Below are positions 5,751 to 6,482 of a stretch of 6,482 nucleotides of DNA, piece by piece. Under the pieces are notes generated by a model, which was not told the origin of the DNA, ran no database searches, and was given only the letters and a program-made list of their open reading frames with translations. The stretch's first letter is position 1. Each line of letters begins with the position of its first letter. Position numbers and translations under genes: made by a program. This stretch comes from an uncultured Eubacteriales bacterium (lineage in GTDB: Bacteria; Bacillota; Clostridia; Christensenellales; Borkfalkiaceae): the NCBI GenBank assembly GCA_902797515.1, contig CADBSX010000205.1:1-6482 (forward strand), read 5' to 3'.

Positions 5751-6482
5751 ATGGATCTAAGGTGGCAAAAACGATTAAAAGTAAGACGTGTTTCCACAAT
5801 TGCGATTATTGCTTCCCTGCTTATACTTTCTCTGTTCGCGGGCTTTACGATATACGGCAATAAAGTAGGTAACTTTGTTATCAACGTAAACAACGACGGA
5901 GTGAAATTGTCTTTAAGTATTCACGACGACTTGTCCGAGCCTACCGACAGACTTACGTTCAGCGGTATGGCGCAAATAAGCGATATCACCTACTCGGAAC
6001 TGCCCGAAGATATTGCGATAAAAGAAACGTCGAAAGGCGTTCAGGGCGAAAAGAGCGTCGATCACGAATATTTAGCGTTCAGTTTCTATCTGATAAATTA
6101 CTCGTCGAGAGCGGTTGACTACGATATGGACTTAAACCTTATAGATACCGTGGGCGATCCGCTGCCGATAATAAGAGTAATGCTGATAGAGGGCGACAGA
6201 AACGTAAGCGATTTAAGCAACAGGATATACGCAAAAGCGGAAAACGACGATGCTGCGAGACAATATCTGAAAGACGGCCTCGAAAGATGCGGAGGCGTTT
6301 ACGAATCGGAAGACTTCGACATTGAAAACAAGAGATTGTTTTCGGTACAGGGAAAGGATTTGGGAGTAAGCGCGGCGCAGAAATACACGGTGATACTTTG
6401 GATAGAGGGATGCGATAAGGAATGCACTAACGAGCGTCTCGGCAGCAGAGTAAAAATGCAACTCGATATCTTCGGATATTAA
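5751..6482 (+). CDS. Exported TasA/SipW-type surface or matrix protein
   Basis: A 243-residue protein with a basic N-terminus (KRLKVRR, 7-13), a hydrophobic segment at about 14-31 and the sequence FTIYGNKVGNF (32-42). This resembles SipW-dependent signal peptides of TasA/CalY-type proteins, although the cleavage site is not clear. The mature part has beta-strand-like stretches (AFSFYLINYSSRAVDYDMDL, 109-128) and a C-terminal WIEGCDKECTNERLG (217-231), which I recall, without certainty, as typical of Firmicutes SipW-type exported proteins. Three Cys (180, 221, 225) occur after the signal. ATG 5751 follows GGGAG (5741-5745) with a 5-nt gap. It is the only gene in the window directly behind the c-di-GMP riboswitch, consistent with a biofilm or adhesion output, which is inferred. 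No signal peptidase gene is seen; one could lie downstream, outside the window. It could also be an unrelated exported lipid- or cell-wall-associated protein. Confidence 0.65.
   Translation: MDLRWQKRLKVRRVSTIAIIASLLILSLFAGFTIYGNKVGNFVINVNNDGVKLSLSIHDDLSEPTDRLTFSGMAQISDITYSELPEDIAIKETSKGVQGEKSVDHEYLAFSFYLINYSSRAVDYDMDLNLIDTVGDPLPIIRVMLIEGDRNVSDLSNRIYAKAENDDAARQYLKDGLERCGGVYESEDFDIENKRLFSVQGKDLGVSAAQKYTVILWIEGCDKECTNERLGSRVKMQLDIFGY

Noticed and set aside
5567..5863. 98-residue + strand frame across the riboswitch leader
   Set aside because: It overlaps the aptamer and both terminators and runs into the exported-protein gene in another frame. The RNA structure explains this sequence better.

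Overview
The window looks like a chromosomal c-di-GMP signalling locus from an anaerobic Firmicute (Bacillota, probably Clostridia). The lineage call is an inference. It rests on strong AGGA/GGGAG-type ribosome binding sites, TTGACA/TATTAT-like promoters in AT-rich spacers, a class I c-di-GMP riboswitch with intrinsic terminators, a TasA/SipW-type exported protein, and hairpin-rich intergenic repeats of the kind common in gut Clostridia. All four convincing genes lie on the + strand.

Layout. Positions 1-321 hold no convincing gene, only decayed hairpin repeats and a candidate promoter. Gene 1 (322-1212) encodes a PAS-like/GGDEF diguanylate cyclase with an intact GGDEF signature but no Arg in its inhibitory site. 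A hairpin with a poor U-tract separates it from gene 2 (1284-3644), a membrane sensor with a PAS-like domain, a degenerate GGDEF domain and an EAL domain that keeps every catalytic residue checked, so a likely c-di-GMP phosphodiesterase. A hairpin-dense spacer leads to gene 3 (3861-5255), a membrane-anchored protein whose GGDEF and EAL domains are both degenerate, so a likely non-catalytic effector or regulator. After another hairpin repeat and an AT-rich stretch comes a strong promoter (5449-5477) and a class I c-di-GMP (GEMM-I) riboswitch (about 5491-5580). Two tandem intrinsic terminators follow, and then gene 4 (5751-6482), a small exported protein resembling TasA/CalY-type matrix or surface proteins.

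How it fits together. The window contains a candidate maker (gene 1), destroyer (gene 2), non-enzymatic reader (gene 3) and RNA reader (the riboswitch) of c-di-GMP, and an exported output protein (gene 4). The riboswitch geometry predicts an ON switch: the 3' strand of aptamer helix P1 is also the 5' strand of the first terminator.

The most unusual signal is in the riboswitch leader. A 22-nt block carrying the 3' third of the aptamer is repeated exactly 71 nt downstream, where it forms the 5' arm of a second terminator. Four strands of the leader (the arms of both terminators) are mutually complementary, and the aptamer 5' strand pairs with two of them. This allows a relay in which ligand binding to one aptamer could disable both terminators in turn. 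I do not recall this arrangement being described, but I could not search for it.
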